A DNA stretch of 6,778 nt from Firmicutes bacterium UBA1422 (GTDB taxonomy: Bacteria; Bacillota; Clostridia; Peptostreptococcales; Anaerovoracaceae), in NCBI GenBank assembly GCA_002304835.1, contig DBPK01000014.1, positions 8,521-15,298 of the forward strand, in the 5' to 3' direction. The number at the start of each line of letters is the position of its first letter. Within the stretch, counting starts at the first letter, position 1. The position numbers were made by a program, and so were the translations under genes. Below the pieces are notes generated by a model. The model made no database searches, was not told the origin of the DNA, and worked only from the letters and a program-made list of their open reading frames with translations. Of this stretch, positions 1 through 6,354 are shown one piece after another.

Positions 1-195
1 TGGGCTGCATTCCTTTTGTTTATGCCATTTTTGTTTTCAGGCTATATCACCGATGTTCTGGTCCGCATAGTATTGGACACTAACATTGTAATGATTGCCT
101 CATATCTGACCATGGTGCCGCCGGGCAGACCGATTTTAAAAATAAAATTTGGCAAAGCAGAGGCCCATAAAGGTATCGGAGAATATATCGAATAA
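1..195 (+). CDS. C-terminal fragment of an unrecognised membrane protein
   Basis: An open frame enters from the left edge in frame 1 and ends at TAA 193-195, giving 64 residues of the C-terminus. The first 40 or so residues are strongly hydrophobic (starting WAAFLLFMPFLFSGY), compatible with one or two membrane-spanning helices. They are followed by a short polar tail with a PPGRP turn and the ending GIGEYIE. This suggests the last transmembrane segment(s) of an integral membrane protein, perhaps a transporter, with a cytoplasmic tail. I do not recognise the family and the start is outside the window. A strong intrinsic terminator begins 68 nt after the stop, so the fragment is the last gene of its transcription unit and separate from the c-di-GMP operon downstream. 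Confidence 0.6.
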   Translation, partial: WAAFLLFMPFLFSGYITDVLVRIVLDTNIVMIASYLTMVPPGRPILKIKFGKAEAHKGIGEYIE

Positions 196-263
196 AAGAG
201 ACTTTCTTTTGCAGAAGCAAAGACTATTATTGCAGAAAAACGGCAGGAGCTATAGCACCTGAT

Positions 264-299
264 ACAGCGGACAGAAAAAAATCTGCCCGCTGTTTTTTT
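264..299 (+). terminator. Rho-independent terminator of the upstream gene
   Basis: The arms ACAGCGG (264-270) and CCGCTGT (287-293) pair over 7 bp. After one A/C mismatch (271/286) the stem continues with CAGA (272-275) and TCTG (282-285), closing an A-rich loop of about 6 nt. A run of T at 293-299 follows directly. This is a textbook intrinsic terminator for the gene ending at 195. It insulates that gene from the promoter that starts two bases later. Confidence 0.9.
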
Positions 300-300
300 G

Positions 301-329
301 TTGATTATGGATGTATGTGCGAGTATAAT
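301..329 (+). promoter_or_regulatory. Sigma-A-type promoter of the c-di-GMP operon
   Basis: A -35 element TTGATT (301-306; matches the TTGA of TTGACA) is separated by exactly 17 bp from a perfect -10 element TATAAT (324-329). Transcription would start near 336, giving a leader of about 135 nt before the ATG at 471. The -35 box abuts the T-tract of the preceding terminator, an economical arrangement. No extended -10 TG is present. It is the only convincing promoter seen upstream of the two + strand signalling genes. Confidence 0.75.
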
Positions 330-343
330 ATTATTAAATGGGG

Positions 344-364
344 TACTGTTTGAAAAGAGCAGTA
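344..364 (+). promoter_or_regulatory. Small inverted repeat near the predicted transcript 5' end
   Basis: TACTG (344-348) is the reverse complement of CAGTA (360-364), with 11 nt between. It lies just downstream of the predicted start site. It could be a 5'-end stem-loop of the leader RNA or a weak operator. The stem is short, so it may also be chance. Confidence 0.3.
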
Positions 365-395
365 TACAAGGAAGATCCCTGTTTGAGGAAAATAT

Positions 396-412
396 AAAAC
401 CGAAAAGGTTTT
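396..412 (+). promoter_or_regulatory. Terminator-like hairpin in the leader
   Basis: AAAACC (396-401) and GGTTTT (407-412) form a perfect 6-bp stem with a GAAAA loop, followed by one further T (413). The stem is AU-rich and the T-tract is mostly consumed by the stem, so as a terminator it would be weak. It could attenuate transcription or act as a leader stem-loop. It overlaps the first copy of the 17-bp tandem repeat. The second copy can form only a 3-bp ACC/GGT version, because its left flank differs. Confidence 0.35.
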
Positions 413-435
413 TACACCGAAAAGGTTTTTACACC
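399..435 (+). repeat. 17-bp tandem direct repeat, 2.2 copies
   Basis: The unit ACCGAAAAGGTTTTTAC occurs at 399-415 and, identically, at 416-432. The next three bases (433-435, ACC) continue the period, giving 37 bp of exact 17-bp periodicity. It sits in the leader about 36 bp upstream of the phosphodiesterase start codon. It could be duplicated regulator or RNA-binding sites, or a recent slippage duplication. A 17-bp period is not helical (two turns would be 21 bp), so two proteins bound side by side on one DNA face is less likely. Confidence 0.85.
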
Positions 436-438
436 AAT

Positions 439-453
439 GTCACATAAAGTGAC
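439..453. promoter_or_regulatory. Inverted repeat GTCAC-N5-GTGAC just before the RBS
   Basis: GTCAC (439-443) and GTGAC (449-453) are perfect reverse complements around ATAAA. The element ends 4 nt before the purine-rich ribosome binding site. As RNA it would be a small hairpin near the Shine-Dalgarno; as DNA it could be an operator. No known regulator is assigned. Confidence 0.35.
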
Positions 454-457
454 CGGA

Positions 458-464
458 AGGGTGG
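458..464 (+). promoter_or_regulatory. Ribosome binding site of the GGDEF/EAL gene
   Basis: AGGGTGG (458-464) resembles AGGAGG and lies 6 nt upstream of the ATG at 471. It supports that ATG as the start; the N-terminal length before the first membrane helix (about 22 residues) is also sensible. Confidence 0.7.
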
Positions 465-470
465 AATATT

Positions 471-3302
471 ATGCTCCTTGACACAGAGACAACAGAAAAA
501 TCAGGGGATGATCCAAGTATTGACAGACATAAGCAGATATATGCAATAGTTCTTGTTATTGCCATACTTTTGAGTGCTGTTTATTTGAGTTTCGCCTATA
601 ACAGACACAGTAATACGCTGTCTTCTGAAGCCATAATGATGGGCGAGTCCCTTTGCTCCGTTTTTCATCCTGAACATATAAAGGAACTTTCCGGAGATCC
701 GGGAGATACAAACAGCATAGAATATAAAATGACAAAAGAGAGCCTGATGAGAGTGGCACAGGAAGATAACTGGGTGCATTTTGCCTATATAATGTCAGAA
801 AAAGACGGCAAAATGCTATTTTTATTGGATTCGGAACCTCCTGATTCTGCCGATTATTCTCCTCCCGGACAGATATATGAAGAAGCCACCGATGAAGACT
901 GGGAGCCCTTCCGTGGAGGGAATACCGTGCTGACCAAACCCGTATCGGACAGATGGGGTATGTGGATAAGTACTCTGGTACCCATCAAAGATCAAAGGAC
1001 CGGGAAGGTAGTCGCCAGTTTCGGTATTGATTATGATGCATTTGAATGGAATGTGCGTCTTTGGAAAATGATGATACCGGATATCATCATAATTATTTGT
1101 TTTTTTGCCCTTTCAATGGTTCTGCTGCGCACATGGAACCAGCAGGACAGATTAAAAAAACTCACCAGAAGACTGGCCATAGACGAAGCTCTTTATCAGA
1201 GTCTTTTTGAACAGATGCCCATAGGTGTGTCAGTGATGAATGACACAAATTGGTATTTCGGCAGTGAATTCAAAAAAATAAATATTAACCGGAGGTTCGA
1301 GCAAATAGTTGGAAGGACCAAACAACAACTCAGAAATTTAAAGTGGATGGATATAACTCACCCCGAAGATCTGGCGGAAGATGTGGAGAAGTTCCGGCAG
1401 TTCAAAAATGGCGAGATCAAGGGGTACAGCCTGGAGAAACGATTTATTAAACCGGACGGAAGTGTGATCTGGGGAAGGATCACGATTTCTCCGTTTGTTT
1501 TCAGCGAAGACAAGAGGCCGTTGCATTTATGCCTTATCGAGGACATAACGAAACGTAAGGAAATCGCAGAAACACTCAAAGAAAGTGAACGAAACAAAGC
1601 AGTGCTTTTTTCAAATCTTCCCGGAATGGCTTTCGTATGCAGATATGACAGAAACTGGACCATGGAATTCGTATCCGCAGGATGCTATTCTCTTACGGGG
1701 TATGAATCCGGCAGTCTTATCAAAAACAGCAAAATCGCCTTCAATGAGATCGTGATGCCCGAATACAGAGACATTCTGTGGCAGGAAGCAGAAAAAGCAT
1801 TCGGGAACAAAGCCTCGCTTAAGTATGAATATGAGATAATAACCGCTGAAGGAGAGGTAAAATGGGTCTTGATGATGGCACAGGCCGTATATGACGAAAA
1901 AGAAAAAATAAAATCCGTTGAAGGAATAATACTTGATATAACCGACAGAAAGAAACTGGAACAGAGACTGCAGTATCAGAGCATGCATGATGAAGCAACA
2001 GGGCTTCACAACCGCAGCTATCTTGAGGAAGTGTTAAGAAGAGAAATAAAAAAAGACGACAAAGAAAAGAAAGCTTTGATATGCATAAACTTAAGCACCA
2101 TGAACAATCTGACGCTAACCTATGGATTCGAATACAAGCATCAACTCATGAAGAGGATAACAAGCTCACTTAGGGTGTTCTGCGATAAAAATCAAAGTTT
2201 GTTTATTACAGATGAGACCCATCTTGCTTTTTATGTAAGGGGCTACAAGGACAGAAAAGAAATATCAGCACTTTGTCAGAACATTTCGGAGAAACTGGAG
2301 AGGGTCCTTGAAATCGAGAGGATCGGAGCAGGCATAGGCGTGGTGGAAATAGAAAGTGACAACCGAAATGACATAGAGACACTCTTCAAAAATCTCATGA
2401 CTGTCTCAGAAAAGGCTCTGGACACAATGAAAAGAGAAATAGGGATATCATTCTTTGATGATGAAATGAAGCGGCAGGTATTCCGTGATGAAGAAATAAG
2501 CAGAGAGCTTTCTCAGATCGCAGCAGGCGAAAGAACAGAAAGGTTGTTTCTGCAGTTCCAGCCCATAATGGAACTTGATTCAAAAAAGATATGCTGTTTC
2601 GAAGCATTGGCCAGAATGAAAAGCGAAAATCCCAAACTCGTTCCTCCGCTGGAGTTTATACCGATAGCAGAAAAAACCAAGCTGATCGTGCCACTGGGGG
2701 ATCTTATTATAAAAAAATCTCTTGAATTCCTAAAAAAACTGGAGGCAAACGGCAACACCGACATAAGCGTATCAATCAACATTTCTGCGATACAGCTACT
2801 CAGAGAAGGCTTTGCGGAAAATTTGATTTCTGTTGTGGATGAAATGGGTATAAACCACGGGAACGTGGCTCTGGAATTCACGGAATCAATGTTTTCTTCG
2901 GATTTCGATTATATAAACGGGGTTTTGGCAAAATTAAGAAGATACGGGATGAAAACGGCAATAGACGATTTCGGCACAGGCTATTCATCCTTTGCAAGGG
3001 AAAGGGAACTTAATATAGATTATCTGAAGATCGACAAATTCTTTATAGATAAGATAATGGTGTTTGAATCCGAGGAGACCATAACAGCGGATATAATATC
3101 AATGGCTCACAAGCTGGGACACGGTGTCGTAGCCGAAGGCGTGGAATATGAGATACAGCTTGAATATCTGAAGGAACACGGTTGTGATAAGATACAGGGA
3201 TATCTTATAAGCAGGCCGCTTGATGAAGATGTGGCGATCAAACTTCTCAAAGAACAAGAAAATACGAAAGGAGAATACCTCGGCAGGTCGATCAAAGGGT
3301 AA
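471..3302 (+). CDS. Membrane c-di-GMP phosphodiesterase (sensor-PAS-PAS-degenerate GGDEF-EAL)
   Basis: This 943-residue protein is predicted to hydrolyse cyclic di-GMP to pGpG at the inner face of the membrane. Order seen: TM1 (about 22-43); an extracytoplasmic region (about 45-198) resembling Cache/PAS-like sensors; TM2 (about 202-220); PAS1 (about 238-366, ending in DITKRK); PAS2 (about 370-495, ending in DITDRK); a GGDEF-like domain (about 503-662); EAL (about 685-928). The EAL catalytic set is complete: E711 (EAL), N770, E802/E805 (EFTES), D832-D833 (DDFGTG), K853, E889 and Q909. Spacing equals that of characterised active EAL enzymes such as RocR. The GGDEF motif position reads DETHL (about 581-585) and no RxxD I-site is seen, so cyclase activity is unlikely; the domain may bind GTP or regulate EAL. 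It is the first gene of an operon with the cyclase 17 nt downstream. The ligand of the sensor cannot be told. Confidence 0.93.
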   Translation: MLLDTETTEKSGDDPSIDRHKQIYAIVLVIAILLSAVYLSFAYNRHSNTLSSEAIMMGESLCSVFHPEHIKELSGDPGDTNSIEYKMTKESLMRVAQEDNWVHFAYIMSEKDGKMLFLLDSEPPDSADYSPPGQIYEEATDEDWEPFRGGNTVLTKPVSDRWGMWISTLVPIKDQRTGKVVASFGIDYDAFEWNVRLWKMMIPDIIIIICFFALSMVLLRTWNQQDRLKKLTRRLAIDEALYQSLFEQMPIGVSVMNDTNWYFGSEFKKININRRFEQIVGRTKQQLRNLKWMDITHPEDLAEDVEKFRQFKNGEIKGYSLEKRFIKPDGSVIWGRITISPFVFSEDKRPLHLCLIEDITKRKEIAETLKESERNKAVLFSNLPGMAFVCRYDRNWTMEFVSAGCYSLTGYESGSLIKNSKIAFNEIVMPEYRDILWQEAEKAFGNKASLKYEYEIITAEGEVKWVLMMAQAVYDEKEKIKSVEGIILDITDRKKLEQRLQYQSMHDEATGLHNRSYLEEVLRREIKKDDKEKKALICINLSTMNNLTLTYGFEYKHQLMKRITSSLRVFCDKNQSLFITDETHLAFYVRGYKDRKEISALCQNISEKLERVLEIERIGAGIGVVEIESDNRNDIETLFKNLMTVSEKALDTMKREIGISFFDDEMKRQVFRDEEISRELSQIAAGERTERLFLQFQPIMELDSKKICCFEALARMKSENPKLVPPLEFIPIAEKTKLIVPLGDLIIKKSLEFLKKLEANGNTDISVSINISAIQLLREGFAENLISVVDEMGINHGNVALEFTESMFSSDFDYINGVLAKLRRYGMKTAIDDFGTGYSSFARERELNIDYLKIDKFFIDKIMVFESEETITADIISMAHKLGHGVVAEGVEYEIQLEYLKEHGCDKIQGYLISRPLDEDVAIKLLKEQENTKGEYLGRSIKG

Positions 3303-3303
3303 A

Positions 3304-3309
3304 AAGGAG
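3304..3309 (+). promoter_or_regulatory. Ribosome binding site of the diguanylate cyclase gene
   Basis: AAGGAG (3304-3309) begins two bases after the stop of the phosphodiesterase gene and lies 10 nt from the ATG at 3320. There is no room for a promoter in the 17-nt gap, so the two genes are almost certainly co-transcribed, with separate translation initiation. The nearer ATG at 3310 is followed at once by TAG and is not the start. Confidence 0.75.
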
Positions 3310-3319
3310 ATGTAGGGCA

Positions 3320-5095
3320 ATGAACAAGAATATATATGAAGAGGCTATACAAAAAAACACTGTCGCATTTGCATATCATGAAGGGGTTTTTGATGACAGA
3401 GGAAAAATGACAGATTATATTTTTATTGATATGAATCCTGTATTTGAAAGGTACACAGGCCTGAAAAAAGAAGATATAATCGGCAAAAAATTTACGGAAG
3501 AGATCGCTCTGGACAAAGAGCATGCAAGAGAATGGGTACAAAGATATGCAAAGGTCATTGCTGAACAAAAGGAAGATCGTTTTGAAGAATATTCAAAAGA
3601 ATACAGAAGAAATTTTGATATAATCGCTTACCCCACAGATGAGAAACACTTTGTGACTCTTTTTATCAATAATACATTTGAAAAAAGGGTCCAGGAAATA
3701 GGAAGATTTTTCATAGAAAATATGGGCGCGTATATAGATTATGACAGACTAACAGAATTTGCCTATGAGGTATCGGGAGCGGAGTATGTTGCATTCAACC
3801 TTTTCGATAAAAACGGAAAGGATTTTGAAACAGTATCCATATATGGAGAGACAGAAATTTTCAATAAAAATCTGGAACTCATCAAAAACTATTTCCTTAA
3901 AAGAAAATGGCCCAATGATCCTGTAAAAGAACAGAAGACCGGGGGACGGGATATAACGGTTTTCGAAACCCTGCATGATCTTACGGGAGAAGTCGTTCCC
4001 AAGGAAACGGTCATGCAGATCGAGAGGGACTATGATATAGGCCATGTGGCGGTGGCAAAAATAACAAAAGAAAGAAAAGTTCTCGGGGATTTCACCCTGT
4101 TTTTCAAAAAAGGCAACAGCCTTATAAATCAGGATCTTTTCAAGCTTTTTCTGCTGCAGACAGGACTTTTTATCGAAAAAACAAGACTGGAAAAATCCCT
4201 TTTCAGGAGCCAGAAAAGATTTTTCACACTGGCAGAATATGCCCCCGTAGGATTCATGGCCTGCGACAGGAAAGGCAATATAACTTATGCAAATAAAAAA
4301 CTGCTTGAAATAATGGACTCTCCTTCTTACGAAGCCACAAAATCCATCAATTTAATTGAATTTGCACCCCTGAAGAAAGAAGGATTTTCTGACAAACTTG
4401 CGGAATGCATGGAAAAGAATCGTGAAATAATATATGAAATGGGATACAAAAGTCTGTGGGGCAAAAAAACCTGGCTAAGGGTGTACTACAACCCTTTTAA
4501 AGCAGAAGGAGAAGTAAGCGGCGCGCATATGGTTATTGATGATATAACAGAGAAAAAGAAAGAAGAAGACGTCCTGAAAAACCTGGCCGAAAGGGATGCC
4601 CTGACAAAAGCATTTAACCGTCATGCCCTTGAAACAGTGCTTATTGACAGATTGAACGAAGCCGAAGCCAAAAATCTTGTGAGCTGCATCAGTATCGTTG
4701 ATATAGATGGATTCAAAATGATAAATGATACTTGTGGTCATGAAGTGGGTGACAGCGTACTGAAATATCTTGCTACCAGGGTAAAAAAAGAACTAAGAGA
4801 AAATGATCTTCTTATAAGGACCGGAGGAGATGAATTCCTGATTTATTTTCATGATATAAAAAGTCAAGAAAATGCAGAGTATTTCATAAAAAGGATATTC
4901 GGTAAAATATCAACTCATTACAGGCTTGGAGATGAACAGGAGGGAAAATGTTTCGCGCTGGAAGTCGGATGCAGCATGGGAACCTCATTATACCCAAGGC
5001 ATGGGAGGACAGTAAAAGAACTGATGGCAAAAGCAGATGCCGCTCTTTATAAAGTAAAAAACAGCGGCAAATCAAATTATCATATTTTTGATTGA
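3320..5095 (+). CDS. Soluble diguanylate cyclase (PAS-GAF-PAS-GGDEF)
   Basis: This 591-residue protein is predicted to make cyclic di-GMP from two GTP in the cytoplasm; no signal peptide or membrane helix is seen. Order: PAS1 (about 10-120, with an NPVFERYTGL stretch); a GAF-like domain (about 124-292, inferred from length and pattern, least certain); PAS2 (about 298-412, ending in DDITEKK); GGDEF (about 420-590). In the last, DALTKAFNR (426-434) opens the domain. D461 of VDIDGFK is a metal ligand, N469 and D478 (GHEVGD) are guanine contacts, and G502-F506 is an intact GGDEF. An RxxD inhibitory site (R493-D496) lies five residues before GGDEF, the canonical spacing, so product feedback inhibition is expected. 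Second gene of the operon, opposing the upstream EAL enzyme. What the PAS/GAF domains bind is not evident, and no heme- or flavin-ligand motif can be pointed to with confidence. Confidence 0.93.
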   Translation: MNKNIYEEAIQKNTVAFAYHEGVFDDRGKMTDYIFIDMNPVFERYTGLKKEDIIGKKFTEEIALDKEHAREWVQRYAKVIAEQKEDRFEEYSKEYRRNFDIIAYPTDEKHFVTLFINNTFEKRVQEIGRFFIENMGAYIDYDRLTEFAYEVSGAEYVAFNLFDKNGKDFETVSIYGETEIFNKNLELIKNYFLKRKWPNDPVKEQKTGGRDITVFETLHDLTGEVVPKETVMQIERDYDIGHVAVAKITKERKVLGDFTLFFKKGNSLINQDLFKLFLLQTGLFIEKTRLEKSLFRSQKRFFTLAEYAPVGFMACDRKGNITYANKKLLEIMDSPSYEATKSINLIEFAPLKKEGFSDKLAECMEKNREIIYEMGYKSLWGKKTWLRVYYNPFKAEGEVSGAHMVIDDITEKKKEEDVLKNLAERDALTKAFNRHALETVLIDRLNEAEAKNLVSCISIVDIDGFKMINDTCGHEVGDSVLKYLATRVKKELRENDLLIRTGGDEFLIYFHDIKSQENAEYFIKRIFGKISTHYRLGDEQEGKCFALEVGCSMGTSLYPRHGRTVKELMAKADAALYKVKNSGKSNYHIFD

Positions 5096-5114
5096 TATAT
5101 CCACTTTGGTTTAA

Positions 5115-5134
5115 GCTCATCCTGATAGGAGAGC
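5115..5134. other. Imperfect hairpin between convergent genes
   Basis: GCTC (5115-5118) and TCCT (5120-5123) pair with AGGA (5127-5130) and GAGC (5131-5134), with A5119 bulged and a 3-nt loop. It is the only stem in the 55-nt gap between the cyclase stop and the trxB stop. Neither side has a clear T-tract (plus side ATAAAAC; minus side TTAAACC), so it is not a convincing intrinsic terminator. It may slow polymerase or protect 3' ends. Confidence 0.35.
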
Positions 5135-5150
5135 ATAAAACATGGTATGA

Positions 5151-6089
5151 TCAGTCTTTCCAAAACCCGTGGGTTATATAGTCTTCAATGAATTTTGATG
5201 CAACAGCACCGTCTGATGTGGCGGTGACCACCTGACGCAGAGGCTTTTCTCTGAGATCCCCAACGGCAAAAACTCCGGGTTCGCTGGTTCTTGTGGTTTC
5301 ATCTGCAACTATATACCCTTCCGGATTCATTTCTATCTTTCCATAAAAAATCTTAGTATTGGGCATCCTGCCTATGGCCACGAAAACACCGTCACAGTCT
5401 ATTTCAGAAACTGATCGGTCTTTCAGGTTTTCCAGCCTGACCCCCGTAACTTTATTATCATACAGAACTTCTTTGATCTTTGAATCCCAAATAAAAGTAA
5501 GATTTGAAGCGTTTTCCAAAGGAGCCATGTAAGTGGGGGAAGCTTTTAAGGTATCATGCCTGTGGACCAGATAAACTTTTTTGCATATCTTTGAAAGTAT
5601 GAGTGCATCGGCTGCGGCGGAATTACCGCCTCCTACGATGACTACAGTCTTATCCTTATAGAACATGCCGTCACAGGTGGCGCAGTATGATATGCCGCTG
5701 CCCGTAAGTTGTTTTTCGTAAGGGAGGCCCAAATTCCTGGGTGCGGCTCCGGTGGCGATCACTATGGTTTTTGTGTATAGTACATTTCCGTCGGCCAGTC
5801 TTATTATCTTTTCAGGACCCTTCATATCCACTTCAGTAACTTCTGCAAAAATTGTTTCTGCACCGAAACGGTCTGCTCCCGATTTCATTTTACCGGCCAG
5901 TTCAACTCCGTCAATACCCATGTCAAATCCCGGATAATTGTCTATCATACTGGTGGTGGCCATTTGCCCGCCTGGATAAAGCTTCTCGATTATCAGGGTT
6001 TTGAGGTTCGCTCTGGCGCAGTATAAAGCAGCAGAATATCCGCCGGGCCCGCCACCGATTATTATGGTATCGTATTTATTATGATCCAT
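5151..6089 (-). CDS. trxB: Thioredoxin reductase
   Basis: This FAD flavoenzyme passes electrons from a reduced pyridine nucleotide to thioredoxin in the cytoplasm. With the start chosen here it has 312 residues, normal for low-molecular-weight bacterial TrxR. Seen in order: FAD dinucleotide-binding GGGPGG (12-17), GGQ (about 40-42), ATG (about 113-115), the redox pair C136-A-T-C139, the second Rossmann motif GGGNSA (153-158), and the FAD-binding FAVGD (about 274-278) with the following RQVVTAT. The usual NADPH 2'-phosphate motif HRRxxxR reads HRHDTLK (176-182), so two of its three arginines are changed. Start: an ATG at 6095 lies only 1 nt from the AGGAGG, whereas the ATG at 6089 (two codons later, MDHNK) lies 7 nt from it and is preferred. 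Monocistronic as far as seen: own promoter, a terminator upstream, convergent with the cyclase. No thioredoxin gene lies in the window. Confidence 0.95.
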   Translation of the reverse strand: MDHNKYDTIIIGGGPGGYSAALYCARANLKTLIIEKLYPGGQMATTSMIDNYPGFDMGIDGVELAGKMKSGADRFGAETIFAEVTEVDMKGPEKIIRLADGNVLYTKTIVIATGAAPRNLGLPYEKQLTGSGISYCATCDGMFYKDKTVVIVGGGNSAAADALILSKICKKVYLVHRHDTLKASPTYMAPLENASNLTFIWDSKIKEVLYDNKVTGVRLENLKDRSVSEIDCDGVFVAIGRMPNTKIFYGKIEMNPEGYIVADETTRTSEPGVFAVGDLREKPLRQVVTATSDGAVASKFIEDYITHGFWKD

Positions 6090-6096
6090 TTTCATA

Positions 6097-6102
6097 CCTC
6101 CT
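6097..6102 (-). promoter_or_regulatory. Ribosome binding site of trxB that decides the start
   Basis: A perfect AGGAGG on the minus strand (complement of 6097-6102, inside AAAGGAGGT) stands 1 nt from the ATG at 6095 and 7 nt from the in-frame ATG at 6089. The normal spacing favours 6089, shortening the protein by two residues. Confidence 0.8.
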
Positions 6103-6141
6103 TTTATGACAGGGATAGATTTTATTTTTCATATACAAAAC

Positions 6142-6170
6142 ATTATACCCTTTTTGAAAAGTATAAAACA
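6142..6170 (-). promoter_or_regulatory. Probable trxB promoter
   Basis: On the minus strand a perfect -10 TATAAT (complement of 6142-6147) lies about 50 nt before the chosen start codon. Seventeen bp upstream is TGTTTT (complement of 6165-6170), a poor match to TTGACA. Transcription would begin near 6135. The weak -35 may mean an activator or another upstream element is involved. Confidence 0.55.
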
Positions 6171-6230
6171 GGATAAAAAAAGCGGAACTTGCGGGATAAA
6201 ATGATTATGGAGCCATAGAGCTCAAATAAA

Positions 6231-6270
6231 ATATCCTCCCATGGTATTTTTGATTGCCATAGGAGGATAT
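6231..6270 (-). terminator. Long hairpin; intrinsic terminator for the minus-strand membrane protein gene
   Basis: ATATCCTCC (6231-6239) and GGAGGATAT (6262-6270) pair perfectly. After one C/A mismatch (6240/6261) the stem goes on with ATGG (6241-6244) and CCAT (6257-6260), closing a 12-nt loop. Outside, CAAAT (6223-6227) can pair with ATTTG (6272-6276) across a small internal loop. Read on the minus strand, the stem is followed by TTTTATTTG (complement of 6222-6230), a T-rich tract. It lies about 85 nt after the stop of the gene at 6355-6777, which it would terminate, isolating trxB. On the plus strand the tail (CATTTGTTTATT) is also T-rich but nothing transcribed is seen arriving there. Confidence 0.75.
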
Positions 6271-6354
6271 CATTTGTTTATTCCAGTCTTATTTTTTCGT
6301 TAATCAACGCCCATACTTGTCACCTCCCTGCCATATTCCAAAAGATTTAAGTTC

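Noticed and set aside
208..222. CTTTTGC/GCAAAG inverted repeat after the first gene as a terminator.
   Set aside because: Short, with a bulge and no T-tract behind it; the strong terminator at 264-299 accounts for the ending of that gene.
301..470. Leader of the operon as a known c-di-GMP riboswitch.
   Set aside because: I could not find the conserved GEMM-I core or the class II pattern by eye; only generic stems and a tandem repeat are seen. A covariance-model search would settle it.
1611..2009. Antisense open frames inside the phosphodiesterase and cyclase genes (for example on the minus strand here).
   Set aside because: They lie wholly within strongly supported coding sequence, lack recognisable domains, and translate to biased Phe/Ser/Leu-rich strings typical of reverse-complement shadows.
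6093..6095. ATG at 6095 as the trxB start.
   Set aside because: It sits only 1 nt from the perfect AGGAGG; the in-frame ATG at 6089 has the normal 7-nt spacing.
6206..6217. Near-palindrome TATGG-AG-CCATA upstream of the trxB promoter as an operator.
   Set aside because: Only 5 bp per arm and about 60 bp upstream of the -10 box; too little to support a binding site.
6261..6280. AGGAGG on the plus strand (6261-6266) as a ribosome binding site for a plus-strand gene.
   Set aside because: It is one arm of the terminator hairpin, and no ATG, GTG or TTG with an open frame of useful length follows at proper spacing.
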